A DNA stretch of 13,281 bases from Chloroflexota bacterium. Lineage in GTDB: Bacteria; Chloroflexota; UBA4733. Location: contig JANWJO010000049.1 in NCBI GenBank assembly GCA_025449435.1, positions 1 to 13,281 on the forward strand, read 5' to 3'. The translations under genes were made by a program, and so were the position numbers. Below, piece after piece: positions 1-7,362 of the stretch (its first letter is position 1; each line of letters begins with the position of its first letter). The notes below the pieces were generated by a model that was not told where the DNA came from, made no database searches, and was given only the letters and a program-made list of their open reading frames with translations.

Positions 1-4
1 AGAG

Positions 5-436
5 TCAATCGCCAACCACCTGGATTTTGGCATCCTCCAGGAAGTCCACGACCAGGTCCTGGTGTATGGTGACCGGCACCGACGCGGTGAGCACACGGCC
101 GCTGGGCTGTGCGGCGGTGTTGAACGTCGCTCGCGTGACATAAATCAGGTAGGCACCCGGCGACACTTTGAACTGGGCCCGGCCGCCGCCCAGCAAGGTG
201 CCTTGAAACACGTTCCCCTGTGACACCAACTGGCTGCCCTGGTACAGGTAAAGCGCGTTGCCGTTGGACGGATTCAAGTTGTAGTCGATCACGGTCAACG
301 TGTATTGCGGGGCGAAGGCGCGATGCGATAGGTAATCGACGCCGGCGATGGCGAAAGCTGCTGTCGCGATGAGGGCAATGAAGTTCCGGTCAAACAGGCG
401 ATGGCGCAGGCCGTAGAGGAACAACCGGGCGTTCAT
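5..436 (-). CDS. Small single-pass membrane protein after murG, function unknown
   Basis: Not recognised. The 143-residue product has a basic N-terminus, one hydrophobic segment at about residues 19-33, and a C-terminal part of about 105 residues that alternates polar and hydrophobic residues like a small beta-sandwich. By the positive-inside rule the short N-terminus should be cytoplasmic and the beta domain outside. I chose the ATG at 436 because GAGGAG (441-446) lies 4 bases upstream; the in-frame GTG at 448 would overlap that site. The gene is the last one seen in the dcw run, 93 nt after the murG stop, and is likely co-transcribed with it. The stop is at 5-7, so the gene is complete. A role in envelope assembly is only a guess from position. 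Confidence 0.7.
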   Translation of the reverse strand: MNARLFLYGLRHRLFDRNFIALIATAAFAIAGVDYLSHRAFAPQYTLTVIDYNLNPSNGNALYLYQGSQLVSQGNVFQGTLLGGGRAQFKVSPGAYLIYVTRATFNTAAQPSGRVLTASVPVTIHQDLVVDFLEDAKIQVVGD

Positions 437-440
437 CACG

Positions 441-446
441 CTCCTC
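441..446 (-). promoter_or_regulatory. Ribosome binding site deciding the start of the small membrane protein
   Basis: The minus strand reads GAGGAG here, 4 bases before the ATG at 436. It is the clearest Shine-Dalgarno site in the leftward cluster and rules against the upstream in-frame GTG at 448. Confidence 0.65.
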
Positions 447-451
447 ACCCC

Positions 452-468
452 CCACCCCTGCTGGGTGG
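452..468 (-). other. Short GC-rich hairpin between murG and the last gene
   Basis: CCACCC at 452-457 and GGGTGG at 463-468 form a perfect 6-bp stem with a 5-base loop. It lies in the 93-nt gap after murG. No T-run follows on either strand, so it is not a classical intrinsic terminator. It could reduce read-through, stabilise the upstream mRNA, or be chance in a C-rich stretch. Confidence 0.4.
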
Positions 469-529
469 CAGTTCAAGGAATTTTATCTCACGCTGAGCGG
501 TTCGTTTCGTCCCGTCAAAGTGGCACCGG

Positions 530-1639
530 TCAACGTGACCGTTGTGCGTGCCGGTAGAGCAGATCGGCTACGGCCACGGCAGCGCCGGGCTTGTCGAAGG
601 CCGCTACGTTTCGGCGAAGTTGATCGAGACGTTGCTGGTCTCCCAGTAGCGCCATTGCTTGAACACACAGCTCTGCCGCGGAGGTGTCTCGCTCCAATAC
701 AACGCTGGCTGCTCCGGCAAGTTCGAGCACGCGGGCATTGCGTTCTTGTGGCGATCCACCCATCCCTGGCGGTAATGGAACAAGCACGGCTGCCTTGCGT
801 GCCGCCGCGAGCTCGGCAATGGTCGAAGCGCCGGCCCGTGACACCACCAACTCGGCACATGCCAGTACGTCGGAGAAGCCCTCCCCAATGTATGGCCGCA
901 CGATATAGCGCTCGCGCAACGCGGGCGGCAGCGCTTCCCAAGCTTGCGCTGCCTCGTGCTCGCTGAGTGAGCCGCATTGATGGACCAGCACAGCGTTTTC
1001 TAGCCAGCGCGGCAGTTCGGCCAGCACCAACCGGTTAAGGCTCCGAGCACCCTGGCTGCCGCCGGTGATGAACACCACTGGCAGTCCGTCAGGCAGGCCA
1101 AACATCGCCCTCGCTCTCGCCGCGCTACCGCTTGTGATGGTGCTCCGCACCGGGTTGCCTACCCAGACGGCTTTCCCAGCAGCGAAGTTGGTTAGCGAAC
1201 TCGCGAACGACACACCCACTACTGTCGCCAAGGGAGCGATGAGCCGGTTGGCCAGGTTGGGCGCCTCGTCTTGTTGCAGCGCGACAAGCGGAACGCGGCA
1301 GAGGGCGGCGGCGATGCCTGCGGGAACTGCCACATACCCACCGCAAGTAAGTACCACGTCCGGTGACCAGCGCCTGACAACGCCGATGGCTTGCAGGATT
1401 CCCGCCGGTATGTACAGCAGGTCCCAAAACGTCTTGAGCGACAGGAACCGATTCAGCTTGCCCGCCAGCACGCCGGTGAAACGCAACCCCGCATCACGGA
1501 CCAGCAGCGCTTCCATGCCGCCCCTGGAGCCAAGCCATAGTATTTCATCCTGAGCGTCTTGCTCTCGAAGTACGTTAGCAACCGCCAGGCCGGGAGAGAC
1601 GTGCCCACCCGAACCGCCACCAGCAATGAGAACGCGCAT
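530..1639 (-). CDS. murG: MurG, lipid II-forming N-acetylglucosaminyltransferase
   Basis: Transfers GlcNAc from UDP-GlcNAc to lipid I to make lipid II on the cytoplasmic face of the membrane. The 369-residue length is usual for this GT-B family. The N-terminal glycine loop GGGSGGHVSP is at residues 7-16, GGSQGARS at 193-200, and the UDP-GlcNAc-binding SRAGASTIAE at 267-276. The stretch that usually reads HEQNxxxGLANR is here LQQDEAPNLANR (121-132), so the usual His and Glu are changed; the late segment keeps Q298 and N301 of the HQxxNA-like motif. The ATG at 1639 follows the ftsW stop by 11 nt and has only a weak AAGG upstream, so translation probably depends on coupling. Identity is secure. 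Confidence 0.96.
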   Translation of the reverse strand: MRVLIAGGGSGGHVSPGLAVANVLREQDAQDEILWLGSRGGMEALLVRDAGLRFTGVLAGKLNRFLSLKTFWDLLYIPAGILQAIGVVRRWSPDVVLTCGGYVAVPAGIAAALCRVPLVALQQDEAPNLANRLIAPLATVVGVSFASSLTNFAAGKAVWVGNPVRSTITSGSAARARAMFGLPDGLPVVFITGGSQGARSLNRLVLAELPRWLENAVLVHQCGSLSEHEAAQAWEALPPALRERYIVRPYIGEGFSDVLACAELVVSRAGASTIAELAAARKAAVLVPLPPGMGGSPQERNARVLELAGAASVVLERDTSAAELCVQAMALLGDQQRLDQLRRNVAAFDKPGAAVAVADLLYRHAQRSR

Positions 1640-1650
1640 GCCTTGGCGTT

Positions 1651-2907
1651 TTACCCGAGTTTCGCGCGGCGATAAAACGCTGGCGCGCTCGAGGCAGTGC
1701 CCCGCCGGACGCGTGGGACAGCGGTTGGCTGCAGGACGTCATTGGCTTGCGCTGGCGCTGGTTTTTCGATGACCGGTTGGCTGCTCGCAACGCCTTGCGC
1801 TGAGATGTTGAGCAGCACGCCGATGCTGATCAAGGTCATCACCTCAGATGTGCCGCCGAAGCTAATCAGGGGAAGCGGCACGCCGGTGAAGGGAATGCTG
1901 GAGGTGACGGCGGCGATGTTCACCAGCGCCTGGAAACAGATGCCGGCGGTAATGCCCGTGGCCAGGAGCGAGCCAAACCGATCCGGTGCGTGACGAGCGA
2001 CGGCAAATCCGCGCCACACCAGCACGATAAACGCGATCACGACGATGGAGCAGCCTATAAAACCCAGTTCCTCGCCAATAACCGCAAGGATGCTGTCGGT
2101 GTAGGGCTCGGGCAGGAAGCTAAACTTCTGCTGGCTTTCGCCCAAACCCATGCCCCACAGTCCCCCTGAGGACAGGGCGATCAGCGCTTGCTTTACCTGA
2201 TACGTCGCCGCGTCGGGCTGTAAAGCGCCCAGTGGGTCCAGAAACGTCTCCAGGCGTGCCAGGCGGTACGGAGCCAGCTTGATCAGGGCCCCCGCGCTAA
2301 CAATGGCTGGCAACGATAACAGCGCCAGATGACGCCAGCGTGCGCCGGCCGCAACAGACCCGGCGAAGCCGGTGACGGCCCCGATCATGGCCGTGCCCAT
2401 GTCCGGTTCTAGCAATACCAGTGTCACGGCAACGAGCGTGATAGCGACGAATGCCAGCAAACCCCGAACAAACTCCCGGGATCGCCCAGCTAACTCGCCA
2501 AACCAGCTAGCCAACAGCAGAGCAACCGCGAACTTTAACACTTCACTGGGCTGAAACTGGTTGCTGCCGATGACGATCCAGCGGCGGGCACCGTTCACCG
2601 ACGAGCCGAACACGAGCACACCGGCGAGGAACACGAGCGTCGCGATGAACAGCCACCAGGACAGCTTGCCGAGGAACTGATACCGCACGCGCGCCGCCGT
2701 GAGCATGCCAGCGGCCCCAACCAGCGCGAACAGCGACTGACGGACAAACTTGGAAGCCACATCCTCATTGACGACGGCCGTCAGCCCAGCGCTGGCGCTA
2801 TACACCATCACCAGCCCAAACACGACGAGGCCAATCGTGACGGCGAGCAGCACAGGATCGGTCCTCCATTGCCCGGTGCGCAAGAGGAAGCTCTGCTGTG
2901 TGTTCAT
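1651..2907 (-). CDS. ftsW: FtsW, SEDS-family septal peptidoglycan glycosyltransferase
   Basis: Polytopic membrane protein that polymerises lipid II into glycan strands at the division septum, normally with a partner class B PBP (FtsI). The 418 residues carry about ten hydrophobic segments. Family motifs: NGARRW (105-110), FQPSEVLKF (118-126), EPDMGTA (167-173), GLGESQQKFSFLPE (254-267), then D271 in the TDSI motif, the position of the essential SEDS aspartate, followed by GEELGFIG and PFTGVPLPLISFGG. FtsW rather than RodA is preferred from its place between murD and murG. The last roughly 45 residues are a polar, Pro/Ala-rich cytoplasmic tail ending in basic residues. The ATG overlaps the murD stop (ATGA). 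The FtsI partner is not encoded in this window. Confidence 0.96.
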   Translation of the reverse strand: MNTQQSFLLRTGQWRTDPVLLAVTIGLVVFGLVMVYSASAGLTAVVNEDVASKFVRQSLFALVGAAGMLTAARVRYQFLGKLSWWLFIATLVFLAGVLVFGSSVNGARRWIVIGSNQFQPSEVLKFAVALLLASWFGELAGRSREFVRGLLAFVAITLVAVTLVLLEPDMGTAMIGAVTGFAGSVAAGARWRHLALLSLPAIVSAGALIKLAPYRLARLETFLDPLGALQPDAATYQVKQALIALSSGGLWGMGLGESQQKFSFLPEPYTDSILAVIGEELGFIGCSIVVIAFIVLVWRGFAVARHAPDRFGSLLATGITAGICFQALVNIAAVTSSIPFTGVPLPLISFGGTSEVMTLISIGVLLNISAQGVASSQPVIEKPAPAQANDVLQPTAVPRVRRGTASSAPAFYRRAKLG

Positions 2908-4340
2908 CGTGCGACTATGCCCTTTGTTGGGTTCGCATGTGAGCTGGCGAGATGCTGATGCACGAGGTCACTGAAGCGCGTGCCCCGTGCGGCGAAGTCG
3001 ATGAACTGGTCAAAGCTCGTGCATCCCGGTGACAGCAAGACTTGATCTCCGGGTCTGGCACATTCGATCGCTCGCTGGACCGCACCGTCGAACGCTTCAC
3101 TGGGTACGATCTCCGGCGCCGACCCGGTCGTGGCCGCCGCATGATGCAAGAGCCGTTCCAACATCGGCGCTGCCTCGCCAGTGAGTACAACCACGCGGCA
3201 GCGCCGGCAAATGGCAGCGGCTGCATCCTCCCATGGTAGGTGCTTGTCACGGCCGCCGAGAATCAGCACTACCGGACCAGTCATCGCGCGCAAGCCAGCC
3301 AGCAATCGCTCCGGCGCCGTGGCGATCGAGTCGTCGTAATAGCGGATGGCGTTGGCCTCAGCCACCAACTGGAGCCGGTGCTCCACCCCAGTAAAACTGG
3401 TGAGCACTTGCCGAATTGCTGGGACCGTTGCCCCCGCTGCGAGGGCAGCAAGTGCCGCAGCTAGCGCGTTTTCCCGGTTGTGTTCTCCCGGCAGTACGAT
3501 GCTGGCATGGTTAATCAAGTGCATCGTTTCACCATTGTGTCTGACCCACAGCGCACCATTGGCGCTCCATGCGCTGGTGTCACTCAGCGCTGGCTCGTCG
3601 CCAGCGAACCACTGCACCTGCGCCGGCGTGTGCCCGGCGAACGAGCGTGCCAGCGGATCGCCGGCATTGAGGATGGCAATATCACCCACCGACTGATGCG
3701 CGACGATCTGCCGTTTGGCTTCCGTGTACTCGTCCATCGAAGAGTGCCTGTCCAGGTGGTTCGGCGTCACATTGGTCACCACAGCCACGGCAGGGCTTTG
3801 ACGCATCGGCTGAAGCTGGAAGCTCGATAACTCCATGACGACTTTGGCCGGCGCACCAATTGACGGGAGTTCTGGTGTCAAGGGCATACCGATATTACCG
3901 CCCACGAATACTGGGTGGCCGGAGACTCGAAGCATTTCCCCAATCAGGGTGGTCGTCGTCGTCTTGCCGGCGCTGCCGGTGACGCCTGCTATCGGGACGG
4001 GGCATCGTTCGAAGAACAGTTCCACCTCGCTCGACAGTGGAATGCCAAGTGCCGAGGCACGGGCGAGCAGCGGCGTGGTGCGCGGCACGACCGGACTCAC
4101 GCAGATCAACTGGCTAAACCCCAAGATGCGTTCCTCGTCGTGCCCGCCAAGGTTCAAGTCCACTGGCAGGCCACGTATAGCATCCAAGCTCTGGCCGAGT
4201 TGCTCGGCAGGCAAGCGGTCGGTCACAAGGACATGAGCGCCCTCATCCACCAAGAAGCGGACCAGCGCTACACCTTCACGCCGGCCGAAACCGTACACCG
4301 TGACGTTGCGGCCCAATAACGGTGTGCGCAGCTGCCTCAC
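2904..4340 (-). CDS. murD: MurD, UDP-MurNAc-L-alanine:glutamate ligase
   Basis: ATP-dependent cytoplasmic ligase that adds the second amino acid, normally D-Glu, to UDP-MurNAc-L-Ala. The 478 residues show the Mur ligase layout: an N-terminal Rossmann-like UDP-binding domain (1-115), a central ATPase domain with the P-loop TGSAGKTTT (121-129), ELSSFQ (170-175), NHLDRH (194-199), the probable carbamylated lysine K209, and EHNREN (286-291), then a C-terminal domain with HR at 321-322. The C-terminal motif that reads NDSKATN in E. coli is here DDSIATAPE (336-344), and LSPxCxSFDQF is at 436-446. The start is GTG and overlaps the stop of the upstream gene (GTGA). MurC and MurE are poorer fits from motif and context. 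Confidence 0.93.
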   Translation of the reverse strand: MRQLRTPLLGRNVTVYGFGRREGVALVRFLVDEGAHVLVTDRLPAEQLGQSLDAIRGLPVDLNLGGHDEERILGFSQLICVSPVVPRTTPLLARASALGIPLSSEVELFFERCPVPIAGVTGSAGKTTTTTLIGEMLRVSGHPVFVGGNIGMPLTPELPSIGAPAKVVMELSSFQLQPMRQSPAVAVVTNVTPNHLDRHSSMDEYTEAKRQIVAHQSVGDIAILNAGDPLARSFAGHTPAQVQWFAGDEPALSDTSAWSANGALWVRHNGETMHLINHASIVLPGEHNRENALAAALAALAAGATVPAIRQVLTSFTGVEHRLQLVAEANAIRYYDDSIATAPERLLAGLRAMTGPVVLILGGRDKHLPWEDAAAAICRRCRVVVLTGEAAPMLERLLHHAAATTGSAPEIVPSEAFDGAVQRAIECARPGDQVLLSPGCTSFDQFIDFAARGTRFSDLVHQHLASSHANPTKGIVAR

Positions 4341-4744
4341 GGCTGTCCGACCAGCTTTGGGGTATACGGCACGGCAGTCGGTGTGACGTTGACCACTGGA
4401 ACCGACAGATAGGTGACTTCGCCAGGCTTAACCGGCGTGAGTCCGAGTTTGGCCGCGTCGGTATGGATGCGTTGCAGCGACTCTAGCTGATCGGCTTGCA
4501 GGCGTAGATCGCTTTCCTGCTGCAGGAGGGCGGTCTCGTCGTCGTTGAGGCTGTTGATGTTGTATTTGATGGCGGCCGATTGCGTTTGCGTCGAGAGGTA
4601 CAAAATGGCCATGCAGCCGACGATGAGACATGCCATCAATACCCAGGCAACGGGCTGCGCCTGTTGCAGCCACGGCGACAACCGGCGGCGCATCCGCAGA
4701 GCGGGGCGGCCACTGAGGGGCAGCGACACCACAGACCTGGCCAT
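4337..4744 (-). CDS. ftsL: FtsL-like bitopic cell division protein
   Basis: Short (135-residue) bitopic protein with the FtsL/DivIC plan: a cytoplasmic N-terminus rich in Arg, one membrane segment at about residues 32-51, a polar coiled coil at about 58-95 rich in Gln, Leu and Asp, then AAKLGLTPVKPGEVTYLSV, the typical FtsL/DivIC ending, and a Pro/Val-rich tail. FtsL works with FtsB and FtsQ to scaffold and activate the FtsW-FtsI synthase at the septum. Sequence conservation in this family is low, so the call rests on architecture and on position directly after rsmH. Its ATG abuts the rsmH TAG and its stop overlaps the murD start. DivIC/FtsB is the main alternative. Confidence 0.82.
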   Translation of the reverse strand: MARSVVSLPLSGRPALRMRRRLSPWLQQAQPVAWVLMACLIVGCMAILYLSTQTQSAAIKYNINSLNDDETALLQQESDLRLQADQLESLQRIHTDAAKLGLTPVKPGEVTYLSVPVVNVTPTAVPYTPKLVGQP

Positions 4745-5740
4745 CTAGATGGCCCAATCTGGCAAGGTCAGCTTATCGGGCTGTTCACCATGATCCAGCT
4801 TCCGACCCACCCGCAATTTTGCACTGCGGGAGCGTGGGTTGGTACGAACCTCCAACTCACTGGCGATCACCGGCTTACGCACCGGCAAGGTGATAGCTGC
4901 CGTGTGCCCGCACCGGCACTCTGGCAATCCAGGTGGACAGATGCAGCTCGCCGCCTGTTCCGCCAAGAACTGTTTTACAATACGATCTTCGAGCGAGTGG
5001 AATGCGATCACGACGAGCGTGCCACCGGGCCTGAGCGCGGCAATCGCTTGTGGCAACACACGGCGCAACTGCCCAAGCTCATCATTGACCGCTATGCGCA
5101 CAGCCTGAAACGTGCGTGTGGCGGGATCGATGCGCCAATCGGCTGGCGCCAGATGGCCGATACCGCTCAACACCGCGGCACGCAGGTCCGCTGTGGTGTT
5201 CAGCGCTCCCCGCTCTCGACGTGCCACGATGCTGCGAGCGATCCGGCGAGCCCGAGGTTCTTCGCCAAACTCGTGCAGCATCGCCGCGATCGCAGGCTCA
5301 GGTTGATCGCGCAATAACTCGAACGCCGTGGGGATAGTGGCGTCCTGGTCCATGCGCATGTCGAGTGGCTCGTCCCGTTGAAACGACAGGCCGCGTCCTG
5401 GCGAATCCAGTTGTGGTGACGACACTCCCAGGTCCAGTAGGATGCCGTCACACGTCTCCCAGCCAGCCTCGGCAATCAGGTTGCTCAACTGGTCAAAGGA
5501 GGCGTGCCGGAACAACACGCGCTCGCCCAATGGGCGCAGCCGGTCTCGGGCGATGCCCAGCGCATCGCGGTCGCGATCGAGACCCAGCAATTGCCCATTA
5601 GGTCCGGTGTGAGAGAGCAGTGCAGCGGCGTGACCGCCTAGCCCCAGGGTGGCATCAACGAGCCGAGCGCCAGGCACGGGATGGAGCGCTGCAAGCACCT
5701 CTTGCAGCAGGACAGGGGTGTGATCTGGCCGCTCAGCCAT
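4745..5740 (-). CDS. rsmH: RsmH (MraW), 16S rRNA m4C1402 methyltransferase
   Basis: SAM-dependent methyltransferase that N4-methylates C1402 of 16S rRNA in the ribosomal P site, and normally one of the first genes of the dcw cluster. Visible motifs: HTPVLLQEV (7-15), the SAM loop DATLGLGGH (29-37), DGILLDLGVSSPQLD followed by GRGLSF and PLDMRMD (98-131), TRTFQAVRIAVNDEL, FHSLEDRIVKQF and the C-terminal NPRSRSAKLRV. A Cys-rich stretch (CICPPGLPECRCGH) near the end is common in the family. I chose the ATG at 5740 (331 residues); a TTG at 5755 would add five. Neither has a good Shine-Dalgarno site. No mraZ precedes it; the next gene upstream is the SGNH hydrolase, 128 nt away on the same strand. 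Confidence 0.96.
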   Translation of the reverse strand: MAERPDHTPVLLQEVLAALHPVPGARLVDATLGLGGHAAALLSHTGPNGQLLGLDRDRDALGIARDRLRPLGERVLFRHASFDQLSNLIAEAGWETCDGILLDLGVSSPQLDSPGRGLSFQRDEPLDMRMDQDATIPTAFELLRDQPEPAIAAMLHEFGEEPRARRIARSIVARRERGALNTTADLRAAVLSGIGHLAPADWRIDPATRTFQAVRIAVNDELGQLRRVLPQAIAALRPGGTLVVIAFHSLEDRIVKQFLAEQAASCICPPGLPECRCGHTAAITLPVRKPVIASELEVRTNPRSRSAKLRVGRKLDHGEQPDKLTLPDWAI

Positions 5741-5868
5741 TGGTTGGGCTACCAAATCGACATTCCGTTCGCTGGTGGCGATGACTCACGGGCAACAGCG
5801 TACACGTTTCCACCCATATGCCGGTTTGGACACACGGCTGTTCGCCAGAATGTACTAAGCGCGTCGAG
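5741..5868. other. Gap between the SGNH hydrolase and rsmH
   Basis: 128 nt where a dcw promoter would be expected. I find no convincing -35/-10 pair, no terminator hairpin and no mraZ remnant on either strand. A single GGGTGG resembles half of a MraZ-type repeat but stands alone. Confidence 0.4.
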
Positions 5869-6669
5869 TCAGGAAAGGGCACGCGCGATCACCTGCCACC
5901 AGGCGCCGGCTAGCCGTTCATAGCCAGCGTCCGAGGGGTGAAAGCCATCAGCGGACACCAAACTCGGATCGGCGGCAAGCTCACTAAAGGGCAAGTGGAC
6001 GTAGGTGGCCCCCATGGATGGGACCAGGCGCAGCACTGCGTCCAGCAACTCCTGAGACCGCTTCTGGGCGTAGGATTGTAGGCCGGTCAACGGCATCAGC
6101 CACGGTGGAAGGTTTCGAATGACCGGCACCAGAGAGAGGTCGGGCGGACTGGCCACAAACACCTGGCAATCCAGCCGCTGTAGGAGCGTGAGGACCTGTC
6201 GCAACTGGTCGACGAAGTCGTTCGCATCAATACCTTGTACCAGATCATTGCCACCGGCCCAGAGCGTGACAATATCGGGCGAAAGGGTGAGGGCCTCCGG
6301 AAGCTCGTGCTGGAGGATATCGCCGAGGGTATAGCCAGTAACACCTAGGTTGTGAAGCAGCACGGTGCGGGAAGCTCCAAAGTAGCCCTGCAGGCGGCCG
6401 GCCAGTCGGTGGACATAACTCCCGTTGCTCACCGTCGCGCCGACGCCGATAGCGTCACTGGCTCCAAGCGCTACATAGTGCACGGGCCGGGAGAGCGCTC
6501 GACTCAACTTGCCGCGACGCTCGGCTTGGATCTGGGCCTGAAACTCCGCCAGCGTTCGCGGACGGGGCCGGCCAGCGTTGCTACTCACTCGTGGTACTCC
6601 GTGGTCGATGGCCGCGCCCGCTAACGGGGACAAGGGACTCCAAAACGGCGCGTAAGGCAATTGCACCAT
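5869..6669 (-). CDS. SGNH/GDSL-type hydrolase (esterase or lipase fold)
   Basis: 266-residue protein with the SGNH hydrolase blocks: block I YVALGASD with nucleophile Ser71, a block II glycine (NLGVTGYTLGD, 107-117), block III GGND with Asn141, and block V DGFHPSDAGY with Asp241 and His244. Block I reads GAS rather than the usual GDS. The first 60 or so residues are a Pro/Arg/Gln-rich leader of unclear purpose; I see no clear signal peptide, so a cytoplasmic site is likely. The family cleaves esters of lipids, sugars or acyl-CoA, and the substrate cannot be read from sequence. I chose the ATG at 6669 over the GTG at 6711, which would place a possible -10 box inside the gene. It lies just upstream of the dcw run on the same strand and may share its transcript. 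Confidence 0.85.
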   Translation of the reverse strand: MVQLPYAPFWSPLSPLAGAAIDHGVPRVSSNAGRPRPRTLAEFQAQIQAERRGKLSRALSRPVHYVALGASDAIGVGATVSNGSYVHRLAGRLQGYFGASRTVLLHNLGVTGYTLGDILQHELPEALTLSPDIVTLWAGGNDLVQGIDANDFVDQLRQVLTLLQRLDCQVFVASPPDLSLVPVIRNLPPWLMPLTGLQSYAQKRSQELLDAVLRLVPSMGATYVHLPFSELAADPSLVSADGFHPSDAGYERLAGAWWQVIARALS

Positions 6670-6871
6670 GTTTCCACGTAGGTTTTTACTATTGTATGCG
6701 ACTGTGTCCACAAGCTTGACAATTGCTACATGCGAGCCGTCGCAATCGCCCTCCGCCTACAAGCGAAGCGGCGTTGCGACCCTCTGGTGGGCACCGGAGA
6801 TTGCTCCACCAGAGAGGGCGGTCAGTGCCCTATGGTATGCTGAGCAGCTAACGCTGACATGGAGTGCAAGT
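6670..6871. promoter_or_regulatory. Divergent control region between the leftward and rightward gene runs
   Basis: About 200 nt between the SGNH start and the preferred start of the rightward gene. The stretch 6680-6730 is clearly more AT-rich than its surroundings. On the minus strand TACAAT (6696-6691) is a possible -10 for the SGNH gene, but its best -35, TTGTCA (6722-6717), is 20 nt away. On the plus strand TTGACA (6716-6721) has no good -10 at 16-18 nt, while TGGTATGCT (6833-6841) resembles an extended -10. A strong imperfect hairpin lies between at 6777-6820. If the rightward gene really starts at 6668, much of this would be coding. Confidence 0.45.
6777..6820 (+). repeat. Long inverted repeat (hairpin) upstream of the unknown gene
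   Basis: CTCTGGTGG (6782-6790) is the exact reverse complement of CCACCAGAG (6806-6814), with a 15-nt loop. Below it the stem continues with two more pairs after a one-base bulge, then one mismatch and two further pairs, giving 13 pairs in all. No T-run follows, so it is not a simple terminator. It could be a protein operator or a 5' leader structure. A GGAG sits in the loop at 6796-6799. Confidence 0.6.
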
Positions 6872-7285
6872 TTGCCCTACTTCACGCTGGAATTACCGCT
6901 GTTATACCCGTTGGAAGAAGAACTCGAACTGGAAGAAGACAGCGAAATCGACTCCAGGCGTCTGTTTGCCGCGGGACTTACCATTGCCCAACGTTTTTAT
7001 GACACAGGATGCATCATCGACGACCTGGCAGATCGAGGCTGGAGTGTACGGTTGCTCCCCGACGCCGACGCCGTGGTGCTGGTGCGTCAGGGTAGCCGGC
7101 AGGTCGTCGACGAGGATGTGGTCGAAGTCCTGGAGCGTCACGATGGCCTGCTGATTTCTATGGGCGACTATCCCGAGCCGCGCGACTCGGACCTGCTGTG
7201 GGAAACTCGTGAGGGACATCTCATCCCCCACCGGCACGAACCGGGTGGGAAACAACTCTCCGTTGGTGATGAGGGTTCACACTGA
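6872..7285 (+). CDS. Small acidic protein of unknown function
   Basis: Not recognised. The preferred product (137 residues) opens with a short hydrophobic/aromatic stretch, a run of Glu (about residues 15-27), an apparent helix region around AAGLTIAQRFYDTGCIIDDLADRGW, a beta-like strand pair (WSVRLLP, AVVLVRQG), and a polar His-containing tail. There is no membrane segment. I prefer the TTG at 6872, which has GGAG 7 bases upstream. The frame stays open back to an ATG at 6668 (205 residues), but that extension would overlap the SGNH start codon, contains four Trp in about 45 codons and codes straight through the hairpin, so it looks non-coding. The stop (TGA 7283-7285) touches the next reading frame. 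Start uncertain; gene likely real. Confidence 0.55.
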   Translation: MPYFTLELPLLYPLEEELELEEDSEIDSRRLFAAGLTIAQRFYDTGCIIDDLADRGWSVRLLPDADAVVLVRQGSRQVVDEDVVEVLERHDGLLISMGDYPEPRDSDLLWETREGHLIPHRHEPGGKQLSVGDEGSH

Positions 7286-7362
7286 GTAACCGGCATGCGC
7301 ACAATCAGCCACCGTCCAGACGAGACCGGCGCAGCCACGAGGGCGATCACCACACGAATGGC

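Noticed and set aside
520..966. Plus-strand frame opposite murG
   Set aside because: Arg-rich shadow of a secure murG; no ribosome site.
5801..5830. GGGTGG on the minus strand upstream of rsmH as a MraZ site
   Set aside because: MraZ sites are repeated units; only one is present and no mraZ gene is seen.
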